Shown piece by piece: positions 44,217-53,243 of a DNA stretch of 64,000 bases; the stretch's first letter is position 1; each line of letters starts with the position of its first letter. Under the pieces are notes generated by a model. It saw nothing but the letters and a program-made list of their open reading frames with translations, was not told where the DNA came from and did no database searches. Made by a program: the position numbers and the translations under genes. Location: assembly GCA_964598255.1 (NCBI GenBank), contig CAZRBA010000064.1, positions 1 to 64,000 on the forward strand, given 5' to 3'. Source of the DNA: Caldithrix sp964598255. Its GTDB lineage: Bacteria > Calditrichota > Calditrichia > Calditrichales > Calditrichaceae.

Positions 44217-45527
44217 TTAAAACGGCATCGAAAAACTTACCTGAGGCATTATTCTTTCTTGCGTTTTGTATTCGTGTGCTTGTTCATCGTAGATGAAATT
44301 CCAACGATAAACCATTGAGATCACAATAAATCTGTAAGTTCTATAGCCGATCATTGCTTGGGCTACCGAGCGATAGTCCAAGGTGAAAACATCTTTCATT
44401 TTTTCGATGCCTACTTTGTCGTAGGTATATTTTAATTGAATGTTCGGTACCAAATCGTTACTTCGGGCTTCCAAGTGCAAAATGCCGCTTTTCCCCAGAC
44501 CGGTATTGTGCTGATAGTTTCCTACCAGTCGGATTTTGCCTAAAATTTGTCCGGATAATTCTCCGAAGATACCTTCGGTTTTGTCTACATAGTTTAAATA
44601 TTCTTCTTTGGTTAATACGGACGCCCGAGGATCCAGAACACCATAATGGCTGGCCGGTAAAGGATTGCGCTCGAGTTCGTAAAGGCTATTGAAATAATCG
44701 GGCAGGAACCCTCTGTTCAGGAATCTTTTTTCAAGTTTTGCATAAATGCCGAAAAGACCGATTACATTGGGAATGTAAGCTAAAATACCAACGGTCTTCC
44801 CATCGCCATGGTTATTAATTTTGGCATAGTCTGCATAAATGGTCGTATTTAGAAAACGAGTTTTAATGATGGGCAATCCCAGGTCAACCCCCCATTCAAA
44901 AACACCGTCATGGGTGCTTTTGCGATCATCGGGATTAAAGTCGCCAACATACGTGGCGCCCATTTCAAAATTTTTCAAAATAGGGATGGTTGTGAAATGT
45001 AAGGGTCGAACATACATTCGCCCGCCGGCTATTTCCAGATTTCCCAAATTGCTGGTTACGCTCTCAAATCCGTAGCTTTTAAAATCAAGATCTAGTGCAA
45101 GCCCGATTTTACGATAATCGTAATTGGCTTCGTTTGTGTAATAACCCATAATGAATCCATGCCCTAAAATGGCTTGATCAAGGGTCCCGATACGACTGTA
45201 AACAGGATCGTTTTTATGGCCCCAGCGAATGTAGCGGATCATTCGAAAAGCACCGGCCCCCTTATCCCAACCTGTTTTGCGGAATTTAAAACCTTCGGAA
45301 TTGTTAAAAAGCAATTCGATATTGAGCCCCATTCCAAATTTACCGAAAGCAAACTCAGGCGTTAGTGTGATGGTGGTGTACGCTTTTCCGTCAATCCATG
45401 TCATACCTAGCCCACCGTCGAATTGATTTTTGTCCTCATTGCCAAAGGGATCCATCATTTGGGCAAAGAGGAACGTAAAACCAAGCATTAAAAGAAAAAG
45501 GCCTAAAAAAATACTACGGGATTTCAT
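44217..45527 (-). CDS. Outer-membrane beta-barrel protein of unknown function
   Basis: A 436-residue protein with a clear signal peptide (SIFLGLFLLMLGFTFLFAQ, cut after FAQ). The mature part alternates hydrophobic and polar residues as in barrel strands (AYTTITLTPEFAFGKFGMG, TTIYADYAKI, FIVISMVYRWNF) and ends in Phe, the usual barrel terminus. The family is not recognised. AGGAG lies about 6 bp before the ATG. It is a single-gene unit. Confidence 0.8.
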   Translation of the reverse strand: MKSRSIFLGLFLLMLGFTFLFAQMMDPFGNEDKNQFDGGLGMTWIDGKAYTTITLTPEFAFGKFGMGLNIELLFNNSEGFKFRKTGWDKGAGAFRMIRYIRWGHKNDPVYSRIGTLDQAILGHGFIMGYYTNEANYDYRKIGLALDLDFKSYGFESVTSNLGNLEIAGGRMYVRPLHFTTIPILKNFEMGATYVGDFNPDDRKSTHDGVFEWGVDLGLPIIKTRFLNTTIYADYAKINNHGDGKTVGILAYIPNVIGLFGIYAKLEKRFLNRGFLPDYFNSLYELERNPLPASHYGVLDPRASVLTKEEYLNYVDKTEGIFGELSGQILGKIRLVGNYQHNTGLGKSGILHLEARSNDLVPNIQLKYTYDKVGIEKMKDVFTLDYRSVAQAMIGYRTYRFIVISMVYRWNFIYDEQAHEYKTQERIMPQVSFSMPF

Positions 45528-45600
45528 GAGGAACTCCTATTTTTGTGAACGGTCCTAAATTGTTGCCTTTAAATATGGGACATTCTACCTAAATTTAAGG

Positions 45601-45658
45601 GGACTGATTGCCATCAGTCCCCGCGGTAATAGACTGATGGCAATCAGTCTATTACCGC
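45601..45658. repeat. Nested palindromic hairpins
   Basis: Two adjacent perfect hairpins share one core in opposite orientation. The first pairs GGACTGAT with ATCAGTCC around TGCC. The second is a 16-bp perfect stem (GCGGTAATAGACTGAT and complement) around GGCA. The 18-bp core of the first is the reverse complement of the core of the second. It resembles a REP/BIME-type or mini-element fragment. Confidence 0.75.
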
Positions 45659-45804
45659 ACAATAGCAAAAAACATTTTAATATAGAATAGCAAATTCAGC
45701 TTAATGAAGCAATAGGCTGCGTCACATTTTTATTTTTGCAATGAACGGTTCATTTCAAATACCGTTTTTTGCCATTAGTCTTGTTTAAGCATTTAATCGA
45801 GCGT

Positions 45805-45827
45805 AGCAGCTCGCAAGCTGCTTTTTT
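45805..45827 (+). terminator. Orphan intrinsic terminator
   Basis: AGCAGCT/AGCTGCT 7-bp stem, 4-base loop CGCA, then six T. No plus-strand gene precedes it within 2.6 kb, so it may end an unrecognised small RNA or be fortuitous. Otherwise the gap 45528-46056 contains only AT-rich sequence besides the palindromes and the promoter below. Confidence 0.55.
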
Positions 45828-45998
45828 ATTCGTCAGAATTTTCATCATGACTAAAAAATATACACAAAAATGTTGCTTATGTGGACAATTTTTGCCTCAT
45901 GTATGATAATACAACTTTTTGACCATCCAAAAACAATTCTATGTAATTGCTGTAAAAACAAGTAGTAAAAAGTGGCTTTATAATTTCTTTTGAAAAAA

Positions 45999-46014
45999 TT
46001 GGCACAAAAAATGC
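45999..46014 (+). promoter_or_regulatory. Sigma-54 promoter of the sigma factor gene
   Basis: TTGGCACAAAAAATGC matches the sigma-54 consensus at the -24 (TTGGCAC) and -12 (TGC) boxes with exact 12-bp spacing between GG and GC. The predicted start site is about 30 bp before the next ATG. Confidence 0.7.
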
Positions 46015-46056
46015 CGTATAAAAGACAAAACAAGAACAAATTAGGAGGAGCGGAGA

Positions 46057-46815
46057 ATGATGCAAAGTGCTATCGACTCCATGTGGTTTGATTATAAAAA
46101 CAACAACAATCTGAAATCCCGCCAACAATTACTGATACGTTATCTTGGCTTAGTCAAGTATGTCGTTCGGAAAATGATTAAAAATTATCCTCAGGCCCTT
46201 GAAGAAAACGATTTATATCAAATTGGTATTGTGGGCCTTGCAGAAGCCATCGAGCGTTTTGATCCTAATTACGGCATAAAATTTGAAACCTATGCGATTC
46301 CACGTATAAAAGGTTCTATTATTGACGAGTTGCGTAAACTGGATTGGATTCCGCGTTCTTTACGCGCCAAGCTAAATACCTTTCGTGATAAAAGTGTAGA
46401 GCTTGAACAAAAATTTTCAGGAAATTACACCGATGTAGAAGTTGCCAACGGGTTGGGACTTAACGAACGCGACGTAAAAAACATACGCCGCGATATGAAT
46501 TCCGCCGTACTCTATTCGTTAGATAAACCGCTTGATAACAACGGAAAGCAAAATCTTTACGACCTGATTGAAGACAATGATTATGTAAGAGTCGATGAAA
46601 AAATAGAAGAAGAAGAAATGAAAAGAGTGTTACTAAAAGCTATTAAAAAATTGCCCGAAAAAACACGTTTAGCCATCACGCTCTATTATTATGAGAAACT
46701 GACTTTTAAGGAAATCGGCAAAATTCTAAATGTTTCCGAATCCAGAATTTCTCAGATTCATTCCGAAACAATGGCCAAATTGCGCAAAGAAATCAACAAA
46801 ATGATCTATGCGTAA
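46057..46815 (+). CDS. FliA/WhiG-family sigma factor
   Basis: Alternative sigma factor of 252 residues. Region 2 has YVVRKMIKNYPQ and EENDLYQIGIVGLAEAIERFDPNYGIKFETYAIPRIKGSIIDELRKLDW, read in parts, and region 3 has SVELEQKFSGNYTDVEVANGLG. Region 4 has LPEKTRLAITLYYYEKLTFKEIGKILNVSESRISQIHS. This layout is FliA (sigma-28)/WhiG, although no flagellar gene is present in the window. AGGAGG lies 8 bp before the ATG. The preceding sigma-54 promoter suggests a cascade. Targets are unknown. Confidence 0.93.
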   Translation: MMQSAIDSMWFDYKNNNNLKSRQQLLIRYLGLVKYVVRKMIKNYPQALEENDLYQIGIVGLAEAIERFDPNYGIKFETYAIPRIKGSIIDELRKLDWIPRSLRAKLNTFRDKSVELEQKFSGNYTDVEVANGLGLNERDVKNIRRDMNSAVLYSLDKPLDNNGKQNLYDLIEDNDYVRVDEKIEEEEMKRVLLKAIKKLPEKTRLAITLYYYEKLTFKEIGKILNVSESRISQIHSETMAKLRKEINKMIYA

Positions 46816-46884
46816 TTTCATTTGAAATTCTGAAAACGAATGCATAATTTGGTCTACGGAAAAATTTAGCAAAAGAGAAATAGA

Positions 46885-48015
46885 ATGGATCGAGAACCAA
46901 AAGTTCTGATTGTTGACGACGATAAAGAGAATGTCGACCTTATTGCCTATTTCCTTAAACCCCAAAATTATCAGATCATTACCGCCCACGATGGGGTAGA
47001 GGCCTTACGGCTAGTCGAAAGCGAAAATCCGGATATCATCCTATTGGATATAAAACTCCCCAAAATGGATGGCTTTCAGGTTTGCGAACGCATAAAGAAA
47101 AACCACTATTCGCGCTTTATACCCATTATAATGATAACCGCTTTAAAAGATCTAAAAAGCAAAATTCAAAGTCTGGAAGCCGGAGCCGATGATTTTATTT
47201 CCAAGCCCTTTGAAAACATCGAATTATTAACCCGCGTAAAATCCTTATTGCGCATAAAAAAATACCATGACGAATTAGAGCGAAAAAACAAAGAATTAGA
47301 AGAAAAAAACAAAGCGTTAATGCGCATGGACCAGTTCAAAGAAGAACTCAACCATCTTATTGTCCATGATATGAAAAATCCCATTTTTGTTATTCAGGGA
47401 AATCTGCAAATGCTCACCATGGGCATGGATGATAGCATGGCCCATTTAAAAAAATATGTTTCGCGTATCGACCGAAGTACGCAAAATTTATTGCGCATGG
47501 TAATGAATTTGATTGACATTACCAAAATTGAAAGCGGTTCGATGAGCTTAAAACTTGAATTAGCCAGTTTAAATGACGTACTCGAAAAAAGCATTCAAAA
47601 ACTTAAAGACTTCCCCGAATTTAGTGGAAAGCAATTCAATATCAAGTTAGCCGATCAAATACCCTATACCAAAATAGATATTTCCGTAATGGAACGGGTG
47701 TTTGACAATTTGTTGGGATTTGCCATTGCCAATGTACCCTCCGACGGCCGAGTGGACGTTGAAACATTCAAAACAGAAACCTCAATCGGAGCATCCGTCC
47801 ACGATTATGGGCAGCAAATACCTTTAAAATACGGAGATAATGTCTTTAATAAGTTCCGTCAGGTGGAAATCAAAAAAGAAGGATATCGGGTCGGACGGGG
47901 CTTAGGATTAACGTTTTGTAATTTGGCCATAGAAGCGCATGGCGGTAAAATGTATCTCGACGAAAGCAACAATATCGGTAATCGAATCGTTGTTGAACTC
48001 CCTCTTAAGAATTAG
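46885..48015 (+). CDS. Receiver-histidine kinase hybrid
   Basis: A 376-residue cytosolic protein: a receiver domain with phosphoacceptor Asp 55 (IILLDIKLPKMDG), a coiled coil rich in Glu/Lys/Asn (residues 125-150), a HisKA dimerisation domain with His 161 (LIVHDMKNPI), and an ATPase domain with N-box VFDNLLGFAIAN and GRGLGLTFC. The receiver is N-terminal and there is no membrane segment, so it is an intracellular relay. The neighbouring sigma factor gene (70 bp upstream) may share its unit. Confidence 0.92.
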   Translation: MDREPKVLIVDDDKENVDLIAYFLKPQNYQIITAHDGVEALRLVESENPDIILLDIKLPKMDGFQVCERIKKNHYSRFIPIIMITALKDLKSKIQSLEAGADDFISKPFENIELLTRVKSLLRIKKYHDELERKNKELEEKNKALMRMDQFKEELNHLIVHDMKNPIFVIQGNLQMLTMGMDDSMAHLKKYVSRIDRSTQNLLRMVMNLIDITKIESGSMSLKLELASLNDVLEKSIQKLKDFPEFSGKQFNIKLADQIPYTKIDISVMERVFDNLLGFAIANVPSDGRVDVETFKTETSIGASVHDYGQQIPLKYGDNVFNKFRQVEIKKEGYRVGRGLGLTFCNLAIEAHGGKMYLDESNNIGNRIVVELPLKN

Positions 48016-48139
48016 AAAACCATCCTTTGTAAATTATTTTTATTTTTTCATCTGACAAGGTTAAAGTTCTCTAGGCTGCTTCCGAATATTAACATCAACA
48101 CAGAAAGCCCATAAGTTTTTAATAAGAGAGATATCTTCT

Positions 48140-48304
48140 ATGGCTGAAGATAGAAAAATCCATGACCAGAAAGATGAGAATATGAAGATGTTAGAAAAAG
48201 AAAAACTGGAATTAATTTATCTGAGAATACGCAATAAATATTACGAACGCGAAGAAATTCTGGAAAAAGTTGTTCGGGAAATTATTAAACAAGAAATGCA
48301 TTAG
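48140..48304 (+). CDS. Small helical protein, possibly FlgM-like anti-sigma factor
   Basis: A 54-residue charged protein: a Lys/Glu-rich N-terminus, then LIYLRIRNKYYEREEILEKV followed by VREIIKQEM. The pattern of a helix, a Tyr-containing turn and a second helix resembles the C-terminal sigma-28-binding part of FlgM. It lies 125 bp after the kinase and 1.3 kb after a FliA-type sigma factor. AAGAGAG lies 10 bp upstream. The anti-sigma role is inference from shape and position. Confidence 0.5.
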   Translation: MAEDRKIHDQKDENMKMLEKEKLELIYLRIRNKYYEREEILEKVVREIIKQEMH

Positions 48305-48405
48305 CATTAATTTTATTCATAAAACCAGCCTCTTAAAAATAGTTTATTGTTGGTTTAGCCCCTCATAACAAAATGCCATAATTAAATGTAAATCGTGAGT
48401 TTGTA
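48305..48405. other. Intergenic sequence
   Basis: AT-rich, no gene seen. The full gap to the TonB receptor gene is about 300 bp and contains the palindromes listed next. Confidence 0.5.
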
Positions 48406-48445
48406 TTGTGTAAAACAATGCAAAATCATGCATGATATTACACAA
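48406..48445. promoter_or_regulatory. Putative operator region of the TonB receptor gene
   Basis: TTGTGTAA and its inverse TTACACAA lie with centres 32 bp apart (about three helical turns). Between them is a perfect 12-bp palindrome ATCATGCATGAT at 48425-48436. The binding protein is unknown. Confidence 0.45.
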
Positions 48446-48607
48446 ATTAAAAATCTCATCGAAATTTTTTTTCTGCCTCTTGTGTTTTTGCTAATTTTTT
48501 ACTAACATTTTATCAACAAAATTTTAATAAATTGGAGGTATCTTTTCAAAATCGAATGAGCAGAAAAAAGTCGTTTCATAATTAATCATTTAACTGGAGG
48601 AGGTTTT

Positions 48608-51283
48608 ATGAGGGCCTTTTTAATTTTACTACTTTCTCTCTTTATATCCACTTACGCCATAGCCGGTTCCATTGCCGGTAAAGTTGTGGATAAACAAACA
48701 GGTCAACCGTTGGTAGGGGCCAATGTGTACCTAAAAGGAACCACCATCGGGGCAGCTACCGATGAAAACGGAATGTACTACATCAAAGTTGATGACGGTA
48801 CCTACACCTTGGTGGCAAACTATGTCGGCTATGCCGATGCTTCGGTTCGGATTACAGTTAAAGGCGATGTTAAACATGATTTTGCTTTGACCGAATATTT
48901 ATTCGCCAAAACCATTGAAGTTATTGCCGATCGTGCTCAGGAACGTGTGACCCCAGTTGCATTTACCAACATTAACGATACCGAAATGGAAACCACTTTG
49001 GGTTCGCGCGATATTCCTTTGGTATTAAACGAAACACCTTCGGTGTATTCGACCCAACAGGGGGGTGGCGCCGGAGATGCCCGCATTAACGTTCGTGGTT
49101 TTAATCAACGTAATGTGGCCATTATGATTAACGGTGTTCCGGTTAACGATATGGAAAACGGATGGGTTTACTGGTCAAACTGGGACGGCGTTGGCGATGC
49201 TACCGCTTCTATTCAGGTACAGCGCGGGTTGAGTGCCGTTAACCTGGCTACCCCCTCTATCGGTGGCGTTATCAATATTATTACCGCACCCACCAAATTA
49301 AACCCTGCTATCAAATTCAAACAAGAATACGGTTCCGGTAATTTGTTAAAAACCACGTTCATGTTTAATACCGGTTTGCTGAAAAATAAATTTGCCTTCA
49401 ACGGTTTGATCGTTCGTAAAACCGGTGACGGGATTATTGATAAGACATGGACGGATGCCTGGGCTTATTACTTTGGCGCCAGTTGGAATATCAATGAAAA
49501 GAACCGTTTGGAATTATATGCCTTGGGCGCTCCGCAACGCCACGGCCAAAATTTGTACAAACAAAATATGGCCGTTTATAGCAAAAAATACGCCAAAGAT
49601 CATGGCTATACCCAAGAACAATTGGATTACTGGACCGAATTCGGCCGTGAATTCAATCAAAACTGGGGCCCGGTTAGTCCCTCCTACACAGGTAAACAAG
49701 CCGTTGGTGATAAAACGTTCGATCGATATGACAAAAATTTCATTAACGAACGTGAAAATTTTTATCATAAACCGCAGGTTAACTTAAACTTCTATTCCCA
49801 ATTAAAGAAAAATATGAATTTCACCAACGTTCTTTATTATTCCGGCGGAATCGGCGGCGGTACCGGTACCTATGGAAAATTTGCTCCCGATTTTTCCACC
49901 CATCCGTGGACCTGGAAATGGGATAATATCATAAACAAACAAAAAGGTGATACGGCCAAAACCATTTTGCGGAACAGCCGCAACAACCAGTGGACCATTG
50001 GCGACATTGCAAAATTCAGTTGGAAGATTAATGAAAACTTAAGCACCACCTGGGGTATCGATTGGCGTACGGCCGAAATCGAACACTACCGTGAAGTACG
50101 CGATTTGTTAGGTGGAACCTTCTTCGTTTACACCGGCAACGAATTCGATACGACCCCCGAAAGTCATCAAAAACGTTTGGGTGATAAAATTGCCTATTAC
50201 AATACCAATACGGTCAATTGGTTAGGCGGATTCGCTCAGGCGGAATACACCAAAGACAAATGGACAGCTTATGCAACCATCGGTTATTCCGGTATTAAAT
50301 ATTCTTACACTAATCATTTTAAGAAAGCAGCAGACGGCGGCGAATTCGAATTGAAATCGGATCCCATTTACGGTTATCAAATTAAGGGTGGCGGTATGTA
50401 CCGTATTACCGAACATGGCGATATTTACGCTAATGTAGGTTACATCCAAAAAGTACCTATTTTCGATGCTGTAATAGACGACCGCCATGGCGTTTTTGCT
50501 AATAACCCTAAAAACGAACGTTTTACCTCGTTCGAATTGGGTACCAACTGGCATCTTTTGGATAATACATTAACTTTGAAAGCCAATATCTACAATACAT
50601 TATGGCAAGACCGCGCTTTACCGCGCTCCATCCAAACCGCAGAAAATGTGTATGACATTCTTTTTATTACCGGCTTGAACCAATTACATCAAGGCCTTGA
50701 ATTCGAGGCAGCCTATCAACCTTCTCATTTATATCGTCTGGATTTGGCCGGTTCCATCGGCAACTGGAAAATTTTGGATGATGTAAACGGCCAATATCGT
50801 GCGCTTGATTCCCAAACCGGTCAATTGAAAAACGTTACCTATCAACTCGCACTGAAAGATTTGAAAATCGGTGACGCACCGCAAACCCAAATCGCTATTG
50901 CCGGTACAGTCTTCCCCATCAAAGGCCTGATGGCACGTTTGGATGTTAACTATTACGCCAATTATTATTCCGATTGGGATCCGACCAGTCGTATCGTGTT
51001 TGATGGCAAAACACCCGATCGCGGTCAGAGTTGGAAAGTACCCAATTACACCTTGTTAAATTTCCATACGTCCTATAAATTGCCGTTCCATATCAGCGGT
51101 GTAAAATTCAAGGTATTTGCGCACGTATTTAACCTGTTAGATACCGAATACATTTCCGATGCTACGGATAACAGTAAATACAATGCCTATAAAAAAGACG
51201 GTTTGAATCACAAAGCAGATGATGCCGAAGTCTTCTTTGGCTTACCGCGCTTCTTTAACGTAGGTATTTCGGTTACGTATTAA
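48608..51283 (+). CDS. TonB-dependent outer-membrane receptor
   Basis: Receptor of 891 residues. A signal peptide (FLILLLSLFISTYAIAG) is followed by a carboxypeptidase-regulatory-like domain (residues 20-105: GKVVDKQTGQPLVGANVYLK, DENGMYYIKV). A plug domain follows (residues about 110-225: DARINVRGFNQRNVAIMINGVPV, TPSIGGVINIIT), then a long beta-barrel ending in Tyr (FFNVGISVTY). The substrate is unknown. GGAGGAGG precedes the ATG, and Bacteroidota-like codon-rich expression signals suggest an abundant protein. A strong terminator follows. Confidence 0.94.
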   Translation: MRAFLILLLSLFISTYAIAGSIAGKVVDKQTGQPLVGANVYLKGTTIGAATDENGMYYIKVDDGTYTLVANYVGYADASVRITVKGDVKHDFALTEYLFAKTIEVIADRAQERVTPVAFTNINDTEMETTLGSRDIPLVLNETPSVYSTQQGGGAGDARINVRGFNQRNVAIMINGVPVNDMENGWVYWSNWDGVGDATASIQVQRGLSAVNLATPSIGGVINIITAPTKLNPAIKFKQEYGSGNLLKTTFMFNTGLLKNKFAFNGLIVRKTGDGIIDKTWTDAWAYYFGASWNINEKNRLELYALGAPQRHGQNLYKQNMAVYSKKYAKDHGYTQEQLDYWTEFGREFNQNWGPVSPSYTGKQAVGDKTFDRYDKNFINERENFYHKPQVNLNFYSQLKKNMNFTNVLYYSGGIGGGTGTYGKFAPDFSTHPWTWKWDNIINKQKGDTAKTILRNSRNNQWTIGDIAKFSWKINENLSTTWGIDWRTAEIEHYREVRDLLGGTFFVYTGNEFDTTPESHQKRLGDKIAYYNTNTVNWLGGFAQAEYTKDKWTAYATIGYSGIKYSYTNHFKKAADGGEFELKSDPIYGYQIKGGGMYRITEHGDIYANVGYIQKVPIFDAVIDDRHGVFANNPKNERFTSFELGTNWHLLDNTLTLKANIYNTLWQDRALPRSIQTAENVYDILFITGLNQLHQGLEFEAAYQPSHLYRLDLAGSIGNWKILDDVNGQYRALDSQTGQLKNVTYQLALKDLKIGDAPQTQIAIAGTVFPIKGLMARLDVNYYANYYSDWDPTSRIVFDGKTPDRGQSWKVPNYTLLNFHTSYKLPFHISGVKFKVFAHVFNLLDTEYISDATDNSKYNAYKKDGLNHKADDAEVFFGLPRFFNVGISVTY

Positions 51284-51308
51284 TTCGCAAATACGGTTTA
51301 ATGAGTTA

Positions 51309-51335
51309 AAGGCTCCCTGTAGGGAGCCTTTTTTT
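51309..51335 (+). terminator. Intrinsic terminator after the TonB receptor gene
   Basis: A 9-bp perfect stem (AAGGCTCCC/GGGAGCCTT), TGTA loop, then a T-run. Confidence 0.93.
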
Positions 51336-51465
51336 GTTTTATACGAGCAGCTTTTAAAAACCTACCTTGTAATAATTTCTACTACAGCAAAATCATAAAT
51401 TCTTTGCTTTTACCTGTGTAAAACCTTTTGTAAATTGCCTTATGGGAACCCTGAAAGGACATGAA

Positions 51466-51585
51466 ATGACCACATTTACCGGCAGAATGATATGGTTAGG
51501 TTTGCCCTCCGTTTTTGTGAAAAATTCTATTGAAGAATTTGATAAATTACCACGTTCTAAAAACGCACTTAGGAGGATATCATGA
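51466..51585 (+). CDS. Possible small upstream ORF coupled to gdhA
   Basis: A 39-codon frame beginning MTTFTGRMIWLGLPSVFVKN with AAAGGA 6 bp upstream; a longer version starts at 51442. Its TGA stop overlaps the gdhA start (ATGA), a layout typical of translational coupling. No family is recognised and it could be fortuitous. The rest of the gap 51336-51465 shows nothing else. Confidence 0.3.
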   Translation: MTTFTGRMIWLGLPSVFVKNSIEEFDKLPRSKNALRRIS

Positions 51586-52943
51586 GTGATTTCGTAAGTG
51601 AATTAATGGCCCAGGTAAAAGCCAAAAATCCTGATCAGCCCGAATTCCATCAGGCCGTTCAGGAAGTTGCCGAATCGTTAAGCTTGGTTTACGAACGCCA
51701 TCCGGAATATCGTTCGGCAAAAATCTTGGAACGCATTATCGAACCCGAACGCGTAATCATGTTTCGTGTTCCCTGGTTGGATGACAATGGCGAAATCCAG
51801 ATTAACCGCGGTTTCCGTATCGAAATGAATAGCGCCATCGGTCCCTACAAAGGCGGACTGCGTTTCCACCCGTCTGTAAATTTGGGCATTCTCAAATTCT
51901 TGGCTTTCGAACAAGTATTTAAAAACAGCTTGACAACTTTACCCATGGGCGGTGGCAAAGGTGGTTCCGATTTTGATCCTAAAGGTAAAAGCGATAACGA
52001 AGTAATGCGTTTCTGCCAAAGTTTTATGACCGAATTGTACCGTCACATCGGCCCGAATACCGACGTTCCTGCCGGTGATATTGGTGTCGGCGGCCGTGAA
52101 ATCGGTTATTTGTTTGGTCAATATAAACGCTTACGCAACGAATTTACCGGCGTGTTAACCGGCAAAGGTTTGAACTGGGGCGGTTCGCTCATTCGTCCGG
52201 AAGCAACCGGTTACGGCTCGGTCTATTTTGCCGCCGAAATGCTGGCAACCCGCGGTGAAACGTTTGAAGGTAAAGTTTGTCTGGTTTCCGGTAGCGGAAA
52301 TGTGGCCCAATACACCGTAGAAAAACTGCTCGAACTCGGAGCCAAAGTGGTTACGTTGTCCGATTCCAGTGGCTATATTTACGACGAAGAAGGCATTACG
52401 CGTGAAAAATTAGATTTTGTTATGGAACTGAAGAACCTCCGTCGCGGACGCATTAAAGAATATGCCGAAGAATTCAAGAGCGCCGTTTATACACCGGCCG
52501 ATCCGACCTTAGGCTATAATCCTCTCTGGGATCACAAAGCCGATTGCGCCTTCCCCAGCGCTACACAAAACGAAATTAACGGCAAAGATGCCGAAAATCT
52601 GATCAAAAACGGGGTGTATGTGGTAAGCGAAGGTGCCAACATGCCCAGCACATTAGATGCGGTTAAAGTTTTCTTGGATCATAAAATTCTCTACGCTCCG
52701 GGCAAAGCAGCAAATGCAGGCGGTGTTGCGGTTTCCGGTCTGGAAATGGCTCAAAACAGCATGCGCCTGCCATGGTCCAGAGAAGAAGTGGACAACCGTC
52801 TGCGTCATATTATGCAAAGCATTCACAAAACATGCGTAGATACCGCCGAAGCATATGGTACACCCGGTAACTATGTAAACGGTGCCAATATCGGTGGTTT
52901 CCTTAAAGTTGCCAATGCGATGTTGGATCAGGGCGTTGTCTGA
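51582..52943 (+). CDS. gdhA: Glutamate dehydrogenase
   Basis: Hexameric glutamate dehydrogenase of 453 residues, which links 2-oxoglutarate plus ammonia to glutamate. It has PYKGGLRFHPSVN, PMGGGKGGSDFDPKGKSDNE (substrate-binding Lys), DVPAGDIGVGGREIGYLFGQ and the dinucleotide motif SGSGNVAQYTVEKLLELGA followed by SDSSG. Length and motifs match the E. coli GdhA (NADP) subfamily; coenzyme preference is inferred. AGGAGGATATC precedes the ATG. A strong terminator follows. Confidence 0.96.
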   Translation: MSDFVSELMAQVKAKNPDQPEFHQAVQEVAESLSLVYERHPEYRSAKILERIIEPERVIMFRVPWLDDNGEIQINRGFRIEMNSAIGPYKGGLRFHPSVNLGILKFLAFEQVFKNSLTTLPMGGGKGGSDFDPKGKSDNEVMRFCQSFMTELYRHIGPNTDVPAGDIGVGGREIGYLFGQYKRLRNEFTGVLTGKGLNWGGSLIRPEATGYGSVYFAAEMLATRGETFEGKVCLVSGSGNVAQYTVEKLLELGAKVVTLSDSSGYIYDEEGITREKLDFVMELKNLRRGRIKEYAEEFKSAVYTPADPTLGYNPLWDHKADCAFPSATQNEINGKDAENLIKNGVYVVSEGANMPSTLDAVKVFLDHKILYAPGKAANAGGVAVSGLEMAQNSMRLPWSREEVDNRLRHIMQSIHKTCVDTAEAYGTPGNYVNGANIGGFLKVANAMLDQGVV

Positions 52944-52967
52944 TCGATAGACACCCGATACATTAAT

Positions 52968-52997
52968 AAAAAAGCCCCGAATTTTCGGGGCTTTTTT
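52968..52997 (+). terminator. Intrinsic terminator after gdhA
   Basis: A GC-rich stem (GCCCCGA/TCGGGGC) flanked by A-run and T-run, loop ATTT. Confidence 0.95.
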
Positions 52998-53167
52998 GTT
53001 GGCATATAATAGAACCTACCCGCCCGGTTTAAAATTAGGCAAATTTTGAATTCCCGTTACCTATTTTTTTTCTCAAATCTGATAATAATCTCGGAAAATT
53101 CTCCCAAAAATAAAAAAATAAAAATGCCGGTCCTTTGTTAAGTTCAATAAAAACAGTAAAAGCTAAA

Positions 53168-53204
53168 TTGGCATTGTATTTGAATCTACATTATTCAATG
53201 TAGA
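53168..53204 (+). promoter_or_regulatory. Sigma-54-like box and inverted repeat before the MerR-type gene
   Basis: TTGGCATTGTATTTGA resembles a -24/-12 element with GA instead of GC, as at 28742. It is directly followed by a perfect 8-4-8 inverted repeat TCTACATT-ATTC-AATGTAGA at 53185-53204, a likely operator, perhaps for the adjacent regulator itself. Confidence 0.5.
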
Positions 53205-53243
53205 AATTGATAGTTTAAAAAAATGTCAAAGAGGCATTTAATA

